DNA of 26,720 bases from Nephromyces sp. MM_2019 (taxonomy: Eukaryota > Apicomplexa > Aconoidasida > Nephromycida): the NCBI GenBank assembly GCA_015657535.1, contig JADHZB010001092.1, positions 1 to 26,720 on the forward strand. Reading direction: 5' to 3'. Each line of letters opens with the position of its first letter. The stretch's first letter is position 1. The position numbers were made by a program, and so were the translations under genes. The notes beneath the pieces were generated by a model, which saw only the letters and a list, made by a program, of their open reading frames with translations, was not told where the DNA came from and ran no database searches. Shown here in pieces: positions 12,201 through 19,347 of the stretch.

Positions 12201-14604
12201 TGAAGAAGTAGCTAGTGATCTCGATGAAGAACCTGGCTTTGCCTCAGATCGCAAAATTACACACACACACACACACACACATGGGATAAATTCATGGAAG
12301 GAAGATGGGAGGGACATGGTGCACATATAGGGGTAACATGGGAGAAACGTGGGACATGCACGCAACACACACGAGATATACCAACTATACATAAAAATAC
12401 ATATAAGCGCACACACATACGAACACACAGAAGCTCGCATGCATACAAGCGCATACGCACATATACACACTCCCACACACACAGAAAACGCAGTCTTCAC
12501 CAGATTTCAACACTTCTTGCTCCTCTAATGTGCTCGTAAGCTTTTCACTCAGCTTCTTCAGTAAAGTCTTCAATGAAGACGCCACCATCCAAACCTGAAA
12601 AGATGTGCAGTGAAGCGATTCTTCATCTTTTAATTCTTCAATCTTCAATAAATCTTAAACAGCTCTCGCGAATCATGATATTGAACGAAATATATATCAA
12701 GCTAACACACGCCAAAACTTGTATGCCACGTTAGATGATAGTGTATGTTTTTTTTGTGTTCAAAAATGCAGCTTATATTCACCATTGTGTGTTGCTTGGG
12801 GATGGTTGTGTGTGTGGGCAATTTTTGGGGGTCATGGCCGCGTGTTTTTGCTGCGTGTGCTGTGCTCGCGTGCCTTGTGGGTGCTGTGTGTGTTTTTTTT
12901 GTGTAAACCTTGTGTGTTTGCTTTGCGTGCACTGGTTATGTGTGTGTGTCCTGATTTTGTATACCTGTGTGTGTGCTTCGTGTATTTTCTGCGTGCGTGT
13001 GTCGTGTGTTTTTTCTATGTGTGTGCGCTACTTGCATATGACTGTGCGTGCGCCTGCTTTATGTGTTTTCTGTTTTTCTGCCTTTTGGCTGCCTTGTGTG
13101 TGCTTTTTGTATCTACTGCGTATGGATGGCTGCGTTTTGGTGCTCCTACTAGCCAATGACCTGCATGTGTATGGTGCACATGAGTGCTGTGTGTGGATGC
13201 ATAATTGTAGTGCACTATCCGTGTGTCAGCAGCTATAAAGCTTTATATGCTAGGAAGTTAACTATGTCAGTGTGTTCGGAAGACTACTAGTGTGGGGGTA
13301 AATATGAAGGGTGCATTGGGGGGCATATGAAGAGAGCATTGGAGTGTGCTTCAAGGGCTCATATAAAGGTGCTTGCTGGTGCATGCGAATGAATGAGACT
13401 GCATATAACAGGGTGCACTATAAAGGATGCACACAAAGGATACACTTGAGAGATAAAGCACACTAAAGAAAACTTCTCTCACAACTCTATCTCCTCTTTC
13501 CAAAGCAAATGCAAATCTCTTCAGCCTACATCAAAAAAAACAAAAACAAAAACAAAAAAAAAAACACACACACACACACACTGAAGATTTACCTGCGATA
13601 AGATGGATTGGCCCAGAGCTCGGAAAGCTAGCAGGATCGGAGCTTGTAGCACAAACTCCAGGCTTGAAGCTGAAAGAACGAAATAAAATTCAAGCAGCGG
13701 TACCATGATAAAGCCTTTAAAAGCATTAACACAAACACATCTCATGCAGTGCAAACTAGCAAAAAGAGCAGATTTCAAGCTAGGCGGGCAAAGAGCTATT
13801 CTCTCTCTTTATTAAAATAGTAGGGGAAATTCTGCTATAAGGTGATCTCTTTGGCATATGAGGGTGTACTTCTACCCTAGGATAACAGTAAATATAACTT
13901 AATAGGAGGGTGCAAAGTATTACACTGCAGTGACGGGGTGGCAGCCACTTTTGTATGTGCTTGTGTGCTTGTGCGCGTGTGTGTATGTGTACGATAAGCA
14001 TTAAAAAAACCTGCGTTAGGTGTTAAGGGAGGCATTATCAGCCTCAAATTGCGCCATATTTTCGTGTGTGTGCAAAAAATTGCATTCCTTCCCCCCTACT
14101 AAAAGAACAAAAACAATTCAAATTTACCTTTCATAGACTTCAAAAATAGAGTCTTTGCCATACGGAGCAGATTCCAACAAGTAAAGCTGCTGGAAGGCTC
14201 ACCACCGCCGTCTTCAAGCTGTACGTACACCGGGCTGCTCATACTGCTGTCGACACACACACCTGAAGCTCCATCATATAGGGCAAAGTGTGTTAGAGCC
14301 TTTAAGACTGGTGAAATGTCGTTAAGTCTGGCGAAAGTTTTGAGTAAAAGCTCCAAGAAATGCCCTCTAAAACGAACAAAAAGATGAGCAATAGAAACTG
14401 TGATACTCAAAGAAGGGGAGGGAGAGGGGGGAGGACGAAGACAGAAGAAAAAAAAAAACGAAACACATCAAAAAAGAAGCGACTGAGGAAAAGCTAAGAA
14501 ACAAGCGAAGAAGCAAAGGGTACACGCTGAAGGGGTAGTCCAAATTAAAAAAAGAAAACTCGACAAAAAACTAGAAAAAGATAGAAAAGTAGAGAAAAGA
14601 TGAT

Positions 14605-14639
<35 letters not shown>

Positions 14640-17600
14640 TACACTAAGAGCTACTCACCCATTCCTACACACTGGAAGGTCTGACGTCTCTGCGTCGTTT
14701 TTCCTGCAGAAAACGCCATCAATAGCAGCCTTTTGCCCTTCTTGGGCATCATCCTCTCCACAAACACCACGGGAACACACAGAGCACAAGAGAACCAACG
14801 AACACACTTCAAGCTCACGCCTTTGAGAAGCCTCGTTGAAGTACCTAAAGTCAGCTAATATCATCATATAGAGCAGTTCTAGGTTATCTTCAACCATTCT
14901 AGGCTCAAACTCCATACATAAGAATACTCCTTGCCAGAGAGTAGCCAAGTATTCATTCTTATATACAACCTCTGGGGTATCTGCGGAGGTCTGTGTGTGT
15001 CGTTTGAGCATCGCTTCTCTCTCATCATCATCGTTCAGCTTATGGAATGACGTCAAACGATGCAGTGAAAATTCAAAGTACACACGAACTAGATTGAGCT
15101 GCAATCTCAGCGGGTCATTCCGAAGGTTAAATATTCTTAGCTTTCGAGCGCTGTTAGGAGAGAAAGGTGGAGGGGAACACACGCACACAGTTTGAGGGGT
15201 GCACACACAAAGGTAGAGGGGCATATACACAGGTGGAGAAGAACACACACAAAAAGTTGGCGTGGCACACACACAGGTATAGAGGCGCACACACATGTGG
15301 GGGAACACACACAGGTGGAGTGGTATACATACAGGTGGAGGGACACCCACATATGGAGGAGCACACACGGGAGTATATTTGGAGAGGTGCAAACACACAT
15401 ATGGAGAGGCACACACATGGAAAAGCATACACACATGGAAGCACAAACATACATAGAGACAAACATAAACACACTTTGTAGTCATCTTCGCTGGACACAC
15501 ACACACCACAGAAAGGTAATCGCGCTTTCAAAAGTGGAGGATATACTGGGGAGTACTATAAAGTAATAGAAGAGGCTAAAGCGGTAAATTAAAAAAAGGA
15601 GGGGAAGGGATGCATCCAGAAAAGGAATACACAAGTGAAAAGCACACGAGAAAGTCCACACACACAACAAACACCACACACACAAACGAGCTTTCTTCAA
15701 AAATACCAGCCGCCGAAGATATACACAAAAAAATCATGAAAAGCAGGAAAAAGCAAAGAACATACTACAGCCAAGATAGGGACGCAGAAAGTAATCAGTG
15801 CAAATAATTAATTCGAGACTGTGATGCTCGCAATATGAAAAAAAGAACACACTATTCTCTCGCACACACCAACAAACTTCAAGAAAAAGACGATATACAT
15901 CCGCACACAAGACAAAGCAGAAGAACCTACCCAAACAGAGACTTCACAACACACCCCAAAACAGCAGAAATTATACCTTTCGAGTCATTTCCACACACAA
16001 ACCTACCCAAAAAGCACAGAAAAAACCTCAGGCACAGCAATCTACCCTTCTTTATCACATTCTCTAAAAAACTTCAGAGCAAAGCAAAGGGAACTCACCT
16101 TATCCACAGGGCTAAGAAACTCTTGAGCAGTTCAAAAACTACCAAACACTCAAGGTTCCACGAGAAGCTGCTGAGACTATCAGGCACCAAGCCTTTGCTT
16201 CCTTCACCTGCTGCACACACACTATACCCTCCAGAAACCGCTTCTTTCCTACTTCCAACCGTGGATTTCATACTGCCAGAAGCTCCTCTCGAAGAGTAGA
16301 AACCCCGGAAGTTGATGCCCCAACACAAGTCTACCTCCTCTAACACACAGCGAACAATGTCTAAACAGTGTATGAAGAACATTATTTCATGCGAGACACC
16401 TCCTCTAACAAGCTCGTCTCTTCCTCCTCCATTGCCGTTTGAAGAGGTGATTCTGCAATCAGTAGGCTTAACTTTGCCACCATCTTCACACACAAGCGTC
16501 TCTTGCTGAGTCTTCATCTTCAGGCTGTTCTCTGGACGCTTCTTCTCAACCTGGAAAAGCATATTCTGTCGCTGCTGTTTGGAGTCGATAAAAGACTCAC
16601 TGGCGTTACCCCCAACAGCTGCACTCGGGGTGATTGAGAAGCTAGTATACCTCCCAGAGGCTAGGCGCAACTTGTTCTTCTCAAACTGGCAGATGTATTC
16701 ATTGAATAGAACAGGAAGAACTTGACAAAATCCAAGCATCAAACACATTTTCCTGAATCGAAACCTCTCCGTTTCTTCATCTACAGAATCCCTCTGAAAC
16801 GTCGATATCAGTAGATTTCGTAGACTGATAAACAGCATCCCTTGAAAGGCCGAAAAACTGGCGGTTTTCCCCTTCTTCTGAGCTTGATCATTGCCTGATC
16901 TGCTCTTCTTCTCACGGTGTGCTAATCTATAGCCTTCCTTGCTCTCGCACACGGGATCTTCACGCTTAGATATGAGGCTGAATGAGGGTTTTGCGCAGCC
17001 TTCTACAACTTTAAACTGAGCTGGAAGCTGAAAGTGCGAGTGAAAGCCATCAACATGAGTGAAACTCACAAGCTGAGAGAGGATTGAAATCACATTCGCA
17101 CACACATCTTCACGCTGTGCCTTCATCTGTATAGGCAAATGCGGTGTGTGTGTTGTGGGGCTGCTAGAAGCTACCCGCTGCTGGGAAGAAATGTGTTGCT
17201 GTGAGAGGTTTGTAGGCAGAGGATTGCTTAAATCTGCGCCTTCCTGCTTGGAAGAAGTGGGAGCAGATGAAGAAGAGGAAGAAGAAGCTTCTCTCCATCC
17301 CGCCTGCTGCTTTCGAAGCTCGTAGAATCCCTCTTCTTCACCTAGCAGCAAGCTCACCCCATATACTTCCAACAAGGGTGCTAGAAGCTTCTCACAAATG
17401 TTCACAAAAACACGCTTAGCATTGGACTGAGTAGCAACAACTCGACTCAACAGCCTTAAGACATACATTACTAGCTGATAAGAATCTTCAAGGTCAGCAA
17501 GCACAGCACAAACCGGCTGTGTGTGCGAAACTCCCACTCCACCCTGCTGATGCCATAAATCATGTGATAAGAGCCTATTAACGCTTGAGACAAAGAGATC

Positions 17601-19347
17601 TTCAACCTGCGAGAGCTCGGGCATGAAGGCATCACCAAAGCTATCCAAGCAAAGGCTCATCACCTGTACAAGGAACCCACACGGAATTGAAGCAGAAGTG
17701 TTGACTAAGGCTTTCATCAGAAGTTTCCTGTGAAGAGCTACAGGGGGGTAGTTCTTCGGTAGATAAGACATTACAGAAGCTAAGAAACTCCATTCTGAGA
17801 TGCTTTGCATGCGAGGATTCAGCTCAGTAAACCAATCGAATAGCCAAGTGGCAATCGACGGGTCAATAGCAGAAGGGTAGTAAGCTATGTGTGTGTGCGT
17901 GAGTTGAGAGGGGGGTGATAAAGGAAGCCCATTAGGAGGAGTTGAATACTTAGTCTGTATGCTACTACTTGAGGCTATCTCTTGGAAGAAGCGTTGCACC
18001 TCTGATAGACTCCTCTCATTAAGCGGAATCGCACACCAAGAAACTAGGTGCTTCCAGGGAAACAGCGAAAGCTGTAGGGGTTCGCGCACTCCGTCTATCA
18101 TCTTCTGAAGATAGGAATTTTTAGGGGGGGGTGGAGATGGTAGTGGAGAAGTAGGCAGGGGTGGTGCTGGAAGTGGTAGAGTAGGAGGACGCGGAGGTGG
18201 TGATGGAGGTGAAAAAGAAGGAGGATGAGTGGGTGCGTGGAGCCGGAGGTGGAGCTGGAGGAGATGGAGGTGTTGATGGAGGTTGTAGAGTAGTAGGAGA
18301 AAGGAAGTGAAGAAGTATGAGATACAAATGAAGGAGGAGCTTGAGGAGGTAGATGTGAAGGAGGAGGAGGTAGAGCACTAGGAAAAGATGAAGCTACAGG
18401 AGAATAGCCAGACAAAGATACTCAACAGATAAAGAAAATGAGGAGGATGAAGGTGATGTTTAATTAGAGCATCCAATTAGCATTACAGCTGACCTCAAAG
18501 AGTACGACAGCGATGCTTTACTATATAAGAATGGAGCCTTCAGGTAGCTTCTCTCCGCGAGCAACACACTAAAATCCACAACACACACTGCTTAATCACT
18601 TAAAAAAGCAACTTCTCCCTGCTATCACACACATTAGCTCTGTATTTTTTCAGCTCTTTCCTAGTGTAAATAGCATTTTTAACCCGATTTTTCAGTGAAT
18701 AAAGCAACGCATGAAGATGTGAAAAGTGTACAAAACACACACACAGAAAACAAGAAATTTGAGATCCTGTACGCATTTAACACTGCATAATGTACAAACA
18801 CCACACTTTTTCCGACATCTTCAGCATTAATTTGAAGAATTAAATTGTGTTATATAATGCCTCTACCCTCTTCATGCAGCACATATTGTTTTCAACATCG
18901 TCTTTACTTCATCCAAGCCATCTGTTTACAATAAGAAAAGCCTAGGATTCTTTTCCAGCTAAAAAGCTAAAGTTTGGGGTATACATGAACACAAGTCTAC
19001 GCAATATCCTCAAAAAAAGCACTCATACCATCATAACTCTCAAGTATAGATGGTACCAACATCAATCTCTAGAAAGGGGAATGCATATACAGAGAAGCAA
19101 ACATACACAAACACACACACACTCCCAGCATATGATGATGAGAACTAAACCTCAAAAACCGTACTAAAACGGTATAGGCTACAGCACACAAGTATTCTCA
19201 GCCTTTTACCAGTGAAGAGGCTCTCAAAGGAAACGAAGAGTGAAGATGAGGATGATGACTTCTTCTGCCATCTGTTGGATAAAACACCCTCTCCCAGGAG
19301 TAGCCTTAGAAGCCTACGAACATAGTCCCTTTCAGGTAGCTTCCAGT
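60..19347 (-). CDS. URB2: URB2/NPA2-like nucleolar ribosome-biogenesis protein, giant multi-exon gene
   Basis: Urb2/Npa2 proteins act in the nucleolus in early 60S pre-ribosome assembly. Seen: 19 minus-strand exons, read right to left, at 19210-19347, 18326-18393, 16099-18104, 14659-15150, 14128-14366, 13593-13669, 12501-12594, 11114 to about 11930-12030, 10720-10808, 10558-10642, 8555-9279, 4497-7984, 3420-3545, 2352-2707, 2015-2090, 1660-1805, 1371-1497, 815-993 and 60-241. Each junction has GT..AG ends, and the phase left by one exon is completed by the next. Product is about 3,200 aa, against about 1,200-1,500 for yeast and human Urb2; the excess includes Ser-, Lys/Ser- and Glu-rich low-complexity inserts. 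Family call: the C-terminus (ARRYHG, then LHPILEALDD, then RSKAKFQAVNERFKRFFRF) follows the Urb2 C-terminal domain pattern, and QSNAKRVFVNICEKLLAPLL in exon 16099-18104 resembles the N-terminal region. The 5' end is unresolved. A different giant helical-repeat nucleolar protein is the main alternative. Confidence 0.62.
242..814 (-). other. intron with CA-rich and degenerate repeats
   Basis: Bounded by donor CTG|GTAAGTTTTA on the right and a CACACAG acceptor on the left. Positions 242-320 hold three copies of a 24-26-base degenerate unit (GTGTGNGTGGGTNANGACGGGA). Positions 480-720 are rich in ACACAC interspersed with ATACAC/GCACAC. No exon or RNA gene is evident. Confidence 0.6.
815..993 (-). 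CDS. URB2: URB2-like gene, internal exon containing an in-frame CA tract
   Basis: Acceptor TTACTTGCAG|GTTTGC, donor GATGCTG|GTAAGT. Encodes FAVGIAKSLCRLWASLVLPD, later ILSESIAFITHTHTAARRYH. The CA tract at 858-872 lies in frame and encodes Thr-His-Thr-His-Thr just before the conserved-looking ARRYHG segment. Phase agrees on both sides (one leading base, one left over). Confidence 0.65.
994..1370 (-). other. intron with TG and CA tracts
   Basis: Donor GCAAG|GTAATTGTG on the right. Positions 1009-1120 carry degenerate TGTGTGGNAGTG repeats on the plus strand, and 1325-1362 carry CACACA on the same strand, so the two orientations sit in one intron. Nothing else recognised. Confidence 0.5.
1371..1497 (-). 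CDS. URB2: URB2-like gene, internal exon
   Basis: Acceptor TTCTGTTCTTCAG|ACCCTC. Encodes DPRTFSNVYTRKKKQNTWIV followed by a SLHNLLETLAYMPSA helix-like stretch. Two leading bases, two left over. Phase with the upstream exon selects this frame over a second open frame. Confidence 0.65.
1660..1805 (-). CDS. URB2: URB2-like gene, internal exon
   Basis: Acceptor TTCTCTTTTTACAG|TCTTTCC, donor AAACCTG|GTAAGTAAT (strong). Encodes LSNCFTPSQLMMRIVSADTL and then a hydrophobic LLESNIYIMSGYYILHTVL stretch. The open frame that continues to 2014 on the right is the pyrimidine-rich intron. Confidence 0.65.
2015..2090 (-). CDS. URB2: URB2-like gene, internal exon
   Basis: Acceptor CTCTTGTGCAG|GCAAG, donor TTGAAGAG|GTGAGAGG. 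Encodes KILEAEVCALLIEVAETTTE followed by ISLK. A TAA at 2109-2107 in the same frame excludes any extension to the right. Phase fits both neighbours. Confidence 0.55.
2091..2351 (-). other. intron with plus-strand C-runs
   Basis: Several runs of 6-7 C on the plus strand at 2160-2345, separated by short AT-richer stretches such as AGATACCCCCCC. Similar C-runs lie just beyond the gene's stop codon at 1-50. Confidence 0.45.
2352..2707 (-). CDS. URB2: URB2-like gene, internal exon
   Basis: Acceptor TTTCCTCTAG|GCTACC, donor TTTGGAG|GTATAG. Encodes VNALDLAFLLLSSYRTSSEL, an in-frame CA-encoded HTHTYT, then IATWITALKSAKILCENLVG and AVEVVEELRKVCLLHRYSTL. Phase fits both neighbours. An alternative donor at 2378 is possible but weaker. 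Confidence 0.6.
2829..2992 (+). repeat. 18-bp minisatellite in intron 2708-3419
   Basis: About eight copies of an 18-bp unit, GCGTGGGTTGGTGTGTGT, differing only by single changes (TGTCTGT, TGTATG). Because 18 is a multiple of three, stop-free frames run through it on both strands, giving Cys/Val/Trp-rich or Thr/His-rich pseudo-proteins at 2708-3125. The surrounding intron (2708-3419) also contains TG-rich flanks. Confidence 0.85.
3289..3392 (+). repeat. 33-35-bp CA-containing tandem repeat
   Basis: Three copies of AGGNGANCCNCTAAGA plus a GACACACACACAC tail start at 3289, 3324 and 3357, and the tract ends in a pure CA run to 3392. It sits in the intron just upstream of the donor at 3419. Confidence 0.7.
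3420..3545 (-). CDS. URB2: URB2-like gene, internal exon
   Basis: Acceptor TTTTCAACTTCAG|GCACTGG, donor TTAACTG|GTAGGTTG. Encodes HWRGFLRNLHLPFFHTVLNT then SISEFPTGLGTDQKFIIN. One leading base completes AGG from exon 4497-7984; two left-over bases complete TGG with exon 2352-2707. Confidence 0.65.
3546..4496 (-). other. intron of the URB2-like gene
   Basis: Donor AAAAAG|GTAGGGTG on the right, acceptor CAACTTCAG on the left. Contains the 21-bp array, a purine-rich stretch (4000-4210) and a CA/CCA-rich stretch (4220-4490). A short open frame at 4284-4487 is repeat-derived. No RNA gene seen. Confidence 0.6.
3743..3847 (+). repeat. 21-bp tandem repeat with G6 runs
   Basis: Five perfect copies of TGTTACATACTAGGTGGGGGG start at 3743, 3764, 3785, 3806 and 3827. 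More diverged G-rich copies continue to about 3915. It lies in intron 3546-4496, so the sense transcript carries C-runs. Confidence 0.9.
4497..7984 (-). CDS. URB2: URB2-like gene, largest exon (about 1,162 codons)
   Basis: Begins after CTTCTCCAG at 7985 and ends at AAAAAG|GTAGGG. It is open for about 1,160 codons with no TAA, TAG or TGA, which shows the standard code is used. Alternates alpha-helical Leu-rich segments (LLQEWLNVFGSLKSFIRVVL, LAKLTNGLDILSEISACMKK, FLCSLQSLLCMLASFQSI) with low-complexity inserts: poly-Ser (about 5090-5150, 7105-7130), a Lys/Ser/Glu block with repeated KSEKSQ (about 6790-6905) and Pro-rich loops (5040-5100, 6400-6450). Repeated TGTGTG tracts encode Val-Cys-Val, for example 7648-7669. 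The extra open frame to 8065 is intronic. Confidence 0.7.
7985..8554 (-). other. intron of the URB2-like gene
   Basis: Donor CTTTGCAG|GTAGATTTG on the right, acceptor CCTTCTCCAG on the left; both neighbours are phase 0. Contains the 18-bp repeat and CA tracts. The plus-strand open frame 8141-8605 is Thr/His-rich and repeat-derived. Confidence 0.6.
8338..8432 (+). repeat. 18-bp CA-rich tandem repeat
   Basis: About five copies of CACTCACACAAACTTCTA with small changes, one copy shortened by two bases. It lies in intron 7985-8554, which also has a duplicated ATGGAAAAAGCT at 8223 and 8264 and a CA run at 8279-8292. Confidence 0.7.
8555..9279 (-). CDS. URB2: URB2-like gene, internal exon
   Basis: Acceptor CTTTCTACAG|TGAATACC. 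Encodes NTPLSKNPSYPLLAYHLLWR, then RLLFTLHRLCREDAAPEIY, a GPFIMTLVEVVDKAEEVLLS helix, an acidic SLEEEERQINVLLSKKALFE helix and FSFEEEEGFRADMPVCVGR. Ends in phase 0. The long Thr/His/Met and Cys/Ile pseudo-protein to the right (to 9901) is the 15-bp satellite, not exon. Confidence 0.68.
9280..10557 (-). other. largest intron of the URB2-like gene
   Basis: Left boundary CTTTCTACAG is strong. The right boundary, CGA|GTATCT at 10557, is chosen because it preserves phase. To the right of the 15-bp array, 9860-10490 is diffuse TG-rich sequence that looks like decayed repeat (GTGAGATG remnants). No RNA gene recognised. Confidence 0.5.
9337..9860 (+). repeat. 15-bp minisatellite with higher-order pattern
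   Basis: Three 15-bp unit types alternate: A = AGATGCATATGTGTG (20 copies by eye), B = AGATGTGTGTGTGTG, and C = TGTGATTTGTATGTG (four copies, near 9349, 9423, 9481 and 9614). The right half repeats as A-A-A-B blocks. With a 15-base period it is stop-free in many frames on both strands. It sits in intron 9280-10557. Confidence 0.9.
10558..10642 (-). CDS. URB2: URB2-like gene, internal exon
   Basis: Acceptor GATCGTTTTTTAG|CCATTTGACG. Encodes PFDEALQHLKDAVKPFNLTH then TTVYLRSS. The frame stays open further left through SISSSCLV, so the donor is uncertain: GTAAAT at about 10536 is a better consensus but breaks phase. Confidence 0.5.
10720..10808 (-). CDS. URB2: URB2-like gene, internal exon
   Basis: Acceptor GTGTGAACAG|AAAGAGCC, donor ATGTGT|GTATGT. 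Encodes RALKRSVYTSCKESVRILMM then PLSKSTYMC. Two leading bases complete GAA with the G left by exon 11114; it ends in phase 0, as exon 10558-10642 requires. Confidence 0.55.
10809..11113 (-). other. intron, dense CA tracts
   Basis: Plus-strand CACACA blocks fill 10848-11108, broken by GACACACAAACAGACC motifs. Donor AATGAGG|GTAGGTATG on the right. No other feature seen. Confidence 0.55.
11114..12020 (-). CDS. URB2: URB2-like gene, internal exon with uncertain 5' edge
   Basis: Encodes MERSKACVKLLLGFFLSGIC, then FVKKLFKLLKKDRRLRHTSP, SLLTLQLSYLARSLFAWSTP and IEAQALLHLFLSAFASSS; helical Leu-rich segments flank a Ser/His/Gln-rich insert. It leaves one base at the donor. The acceptor must leave two leading bases. 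Candidates fall between about 11929 (GTGTGAAG|GT) and about 12017 (TGTTAG|TG), so the inverted repeat at 11939-11986 may be exonic or intronic. Confidence 0.62.
11939..11986. repeat. perfect 18-bp inverted repeat
   Basis: AGATAACACACACACAAA (11939-11956) is exactly complementary to TTTGTGTGTGTGTTATCT (11969-11986), with a 12-base loop AGCTCGCCAAAA. In DNA or RNA it can form an 18-bp hairpin. Confidence 0.9.
12021..12500 (-). other. intron with pure CA tract
   Basis: Donor AAATCTG|GTGAAGAC on the right. Contains an uninterrupted CA run at 12259-12281 and CA/CGCACA-rich sequence at 12370-12482. A good pyrimidine-tract acceptor, CTTGATTTTCAG, lies near 12032 but gives the wrong frame for the next exon. 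Confidence 0.45.
12501..12594 (-). CDS. URB2: URB2-like gene, internal exon
   Basis: Acceptor CACATCTTTTCAG|GTTTGG, phase 0. Encodes VWMVASSLKTLLKKLSEKLT then STLEEQEVLKS, an amphipathic helix. One base left over. Confidence 0.62.
12595..13592 (-). other. intron, T/TG-rich with A-rich and CA tail
   Basis: Plus-strand TGTGTG and T-runs fill 12735-13220, giving two overlapping Cys/Phe/Val-rich false frames. 13240-13445 carries scattered GGTGCA/ATAAAGG motifs. 13533-13564 is A-rich (CAAAAA repeats), followed by CA at 13565-13581, just beside the donor at 13592. Confidence 0.55.
13593..13669 (-). CDS. URB2: URB2-like gene, internal exon
   Basis: Acceptor TTTCGTTCTTTCAG|CTTCAAG, donor TTATCGCAG|GTAAATC. 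Encodes SSLEFVLQAPILLAFRALGQ then SILSQ, ending in phase 0. Two leading bases complete GCT with the upstream exon. Confidence 0.65.
13670..14127 (-). other. intron, low in repeats
   Basis: Donor CTATGAAAG|GTAAATTTG on the right. Mostly unique sequence with one TG run at 13976-13991 (plus strand). No RNA gene or exon recognised. Confidence 0.5.
14128..14366 (-). CDS. URB2: URB2-like gene, internal exon
   Basis: Acceptor TTTGTTCGTTTTAG|AGGGC. Encodes GHFLELLLKTFARLNDISPV, LKALTHFALYDGASGVCVDS, then CWNLLRMAKTLFLKSMK. Contains a TGTGTGTG tract encoding Val-Cys-Val. Length and phases fit both neighbours. Confidence 0.68.
14367..14658 (-). other. intron with pure CA tract
   Basis: Purine-rich on the plus strand, with A-runs at 14449-14460 and an uninterrupted CA run at 14608-14634. 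Donor AATGG|GTGAGTAG on the right. Confidence 0.6.
14659..15150 (-). CDS. URB2: URB2-like gene, internal exon
   Basis: Acceptor TCTCTCCTAACAG|CGCTCG. Encodes LRLQLNLVRVYFEFSLHRLT, VVYKNEYLATLWQGVFLCME, MVEDNLELLYMMILADFRYF and LEVCSLVLLCSVCSRGVCGE. Typical helical-repeat texture. It leaves two bases (GG), completed by exon 14128-14366. Confidence 0.7.
15151..16098 (-). other. intron of the URB2-like gene
   Basis: Donor ATAAG|GTGAGTTCC on the right. Beyond the repeat array, 15480-16098 is AC/A-rich without a supported exon. Direct splicing of 16099 to 15150 keeps phase (AG + C), so no exon is needed here. Confidence 0.6.
15160..15482 (+). repeat. degenerate GGTGGAG/CACACACA tandem array
   Basis: About a dozen diverged copies of a roughly 25-30-base unit, GGNGGAGNGGNACACACACA, interrupted by longer CA tracts. 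It lies in intron 15151-16098 and makes Cys/Val/Pro-rich false frames on the minus strand and Thr/His-rich ones on the plus strand. Confidence 0.7.
16099..18104 (-). CDS. URB2: URB2-like gene, N-terminal large exon (about 668 codons)
   Basis: Acceptor TTCCTATCTTCAG|AAGATG. Encodes LSLFPWKHLVSWCAIPLNER, IDPSIATWLFDWFTELNPRM, YQLVMYVLRLLSRVVATQSN and AKRVFVNICEKLLAPLLEVY; the last is the segment most like the Urb2 N-terminal region. Then a Ser-rich loop (about 17250-17290) and ALLFISLRNLL-like helices, ending in ECLVVFELLKSFLALWI. THTH and VCA/VCE tracts are coded by CA/TG repeats. Confidence 0.72.
18105..18325 (-). other. pyrimidine-rich intron or proline-rich coding segment
   Basis: The sense strand is almost pure CT/CCA. 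It can be one intron from TTT|GTATCT to CTATCTTCAG|AAG (both phase 0), or a shorter intron ending CTCCTCCAG at about 18256 that leaves a Pro-rich coding piece. Both preserve frame. Confidence 0.5.
18326..18393 (-). CDS. URB2: URB2-like gene, short proline-rich exon
   Basis: Acceptor ATTCTCCTGTAG|CTTCATC, donor TTCATTT|GTATCT. Encodes SSFPSALPPPPSHLPPQAPP then SF. Two leading bases complete GCT with the G left by exon 19210-19347. Support is phase and splice sites only. Confidence 0.4.
18394..19209 (-). other. AT-rich intron
   Basis: Donor TTCACTG|GTAAAAGG on the right. Sparse CA tracts (18736-18748, 19087-19124). No exon or RNA gene seen. If the gene actually starts within exon 16099-18104, this would be upstream sequence. 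Confidence 0.4.
19210..19347 (-). CDS. URB2: URB2-like gene, most 5' exon recognised
   Basis: Encodes WKLPERDYVRRLLRLLLGEG then VLSNRWQKK, poly-Ser, LFVSFESLFT; leaves one base. Urb2 proteins have a charged Pro-X-Lys/Arg-Glu helix near the N-terminus, which this could be. The right edge is unclear: a TAA (19351-19349) precedes it in the same frame, so an acceptor at CATAAG| (19348) or GGAAG| (19340) is assumed. The initiator is not established. Confidence 0.4.

Noticed and set aside
12719..13238. Two overlapping Cys/Phe-rich plus-strand open frames of 146 and 167 codons, possible membrane proteins
   Set aside because: They come from TG/T-rich intron sequence, antisense to a phase-consistent intron of the URB2-like gene.
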